Assembly: GCF_030816715.1 (NCBI RefSeq)
Contig: NZ_JAUSYH010000001.1
Coordinates: 1,922,001-1,986,000, forward strand
Source: Streptomyces achromogenes
Lineage (GTDB): Bacteria; Actinomycetota; Actinomycetes; Streptomycetales; Streptomycetaceae
DNA length: 64,000 bases
Direction of reading: 5' to 3'
The position numbers and the translations under genes were made by a program. Below, in pieces: positions 63,481-64,000 of the stretch (position 1 is the stretch's first letter; every line of letters begins with the position of its first letter). A model generated the notes under the pieces. That model was not told the DNA's origin. It searched no databases and saw only the letters and a program-made list of their open reading frames with translations.

Positions 63481-63669
63481 ATGCCGGAATACGAATTTGT
63501 CGACGTGTACGTACCGCGCGGGGTCTCCCGCAAGGAGGCGACACGGCTGCTGACCGACCATGCCGAGTACGGACACTGGGAGTTGGACCGCCTGAGCCTG
63601 CTGCGCGACGGCAGTCGCAGGGTGCGGTTGCGCCGGCGGATCATTCGTCAGGTGCGGGCCACGTGGTGA
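63481..63669 (+). CDS. DUF5703 family small protein
   Basis: 62 residues: MPEYEFVDVYVPRGVSRKEA, then HAEYGHWELDRLSLLRDG and an Arg-rich end RRVRLRRRIIRQ. Compact, basic, no membrane segment. The family is named only as DUF5703 and is found in actinobacteria. Ends before a 17-bp hairpin. Confidence 0.85.
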   Translation: MPEYEFVDVYVPRGVSRKEATRLLTDHAEYGHWELDRLSLLRDGSRRVRLRRRIIRQVRATW

Positions 63670-63683
63670 GGTGAGACGACGAA

Positions 63684-63719
63684 ACGGAGCGGGCCCCGCC
63701 TGGGCGGGGCCCGCTCCGT
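63684..63719. terminator. Bidirectional terminator before the chaplin-like gene end
   Basis: A 17-base perfect stem (63684-63700 with 63703-63719) with a two-base apparent loop, between the convergent DUF5703 gene and the chaplin-like gene. Confidence 0.85.
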
Positions 63720-63737
63720 CGTGAGCGCCGGGACGTC

Positions 63738-64000
63738 TCACGCCGAGGGGCGCGCCTTGCGGTAGAGCACCGCGCCCGCGAGCAGTGCGCCCGCGCCGAC
63801 CGGCACCGCGAGGCCCATCGGCAGCTCGCTTCCGGTGTGCGCGAGCTGCGGCGCGTGGGCGGCAGGCCCGTGCACGGAGGAGTCGCCGACCGGCGTCACG
63901 TGACCCGGGGTGGACGGCGCCTCGGGTGCGGACGGGGTGGACTCGCCGGGCTTGCCGGGCTTGCCGGGGCTGTGGTGCCCGGGCTTGCCCGGCGTCTCGT
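63738..64000 (-). CDS. chpC: C-terminal sorting region of a cell-wall-anchored protein, probably long chaplin ChpC (partial)
   Basis: The minus strand reads 87 codons in from the right edge to a TGA at 63738-63740. It starts in a Pro/Gly/Lys-rich stretch (repeats of GKPG) typical of wall-spanning linkers, then PQLAHTGSELPMGL, a hydrophobic helix AVPVGAGALLAGAVL and the basic tail YRKARPSA. LAxTG followed by a hydrophobic span and positive tail is the class E sortase signal of Streptomyces. ChpC follows this neighbourhood in S. coelicolor, from memory. The chaplin domains themselves are outside the window, so the symbol is tentative. Confidence 0.75.
   Translation of the reverse strand, partial: ETPGKPGHHSPGKPGKPGESTPSAPEAPSTPGHVTPVGDSSVHGPAAHAPQLAHTGSELPMGLAVPVGAGALLAGAVLYRKARPSA

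Noticed and set aside
1..64000. CRISPR arrays, insertion sequences, rRNA genes or prophage
   Set aside because: No regularly spaced repeats of array length, no transposase or integrase and no rRNA sequence recognised anywhere in the window.

Overview
The window is a high-GC actinobacterial chromosome segment, almost certainly Streptomyces. It has a conservon (sensor / roadblock / DUF742 / GTPase / P450), a complete Pup-proteasome system, a gylR-gylCAB glycerol regulon, mycothiol ligase mshC, and the cell-wall sorting end of a chaplin-like protein at the right edge. From memory the gene order closely matches the S. coelicolor stretch running from the rar (cvn9) conservon to chpC. S. coelicolor equivalences given below are recalled, not searched.

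Layout. 1-3488 (minus): conservon, with the P450 cut off by the window edge. 3947-11339: a TetR regulator divergent from a four-gene operon (two DUF1989 proteins, a biotin-dependent urea/guanidine carboxylase, allophanate hydrolase), which reads best as a guanidine-nitrogen assimilation cluster and looks like an accessory insertion. A patch of Streptomyces-type intergenic repeats lies on its right flank. 11578-18845 (minus): helY helicase, tatC, tatA, two small proteins, pafC, pafB. 19001-30587 (mostly minus): two FKBP prolyl isomerases, pafA, an MFS/LacI divergent pair, prcA, prcB, an endonuclease VII-like HNH gene, pup, dop, arc. 30831-36442: ferredoxin, a membrane-anchored hypothetical, trmI, a site-2 protease, a RecB-like nuclease and an orphan response regulator. 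36582-44675 (minus): two solute-binding lipoproteins, an HAD hydrolase and metH. 45031-51096 (plus): gylR, gylC, gylA, gylB and a FadR-type regulator. 51248-64000: a PAC2 protein (ParJ-like), mshC, an actinobacterial trio (PI-kinase-like, DUF3090, histidine phosphatase), corA, ferritin-like, LLM oxidoreductase, aldo/keto reductase, a RecD-like protein with degenerate helicase motifs, an acidic protein, a DUF5703 protein and the chaplin-like C terminus.

How the genes connect. Pup (ending Gly-Gly-Gln) is deamidated by Dop, ligated by PafA, and substrates are unfolded by ARC into the PrcAB core. PafBC is the WYL regulator pair linked to this locus. TatA/TatC sit downstream of pafBC. Glycerol enters through GylC, is phosphorylated by GylA and oxidised by GylB, under GylR; similar palindromes lie before gylR and gylC. 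Guanidine, if that is the substrate, would be carboxylated, deiminated by the DUF1989 pair and split by allophanate hydrolase.

Most interesting for follow-up: the uncharacterised PI-kinase-like / DUF3090 / phosphatase trio (53707-55893), the apparently ATPase-dead RecD-like protein (60274-62676), the endonuclease VII-like gene embedded in the proteasome operon (26070-26660), and the guanidine cluster with its perfect palindromic operator.
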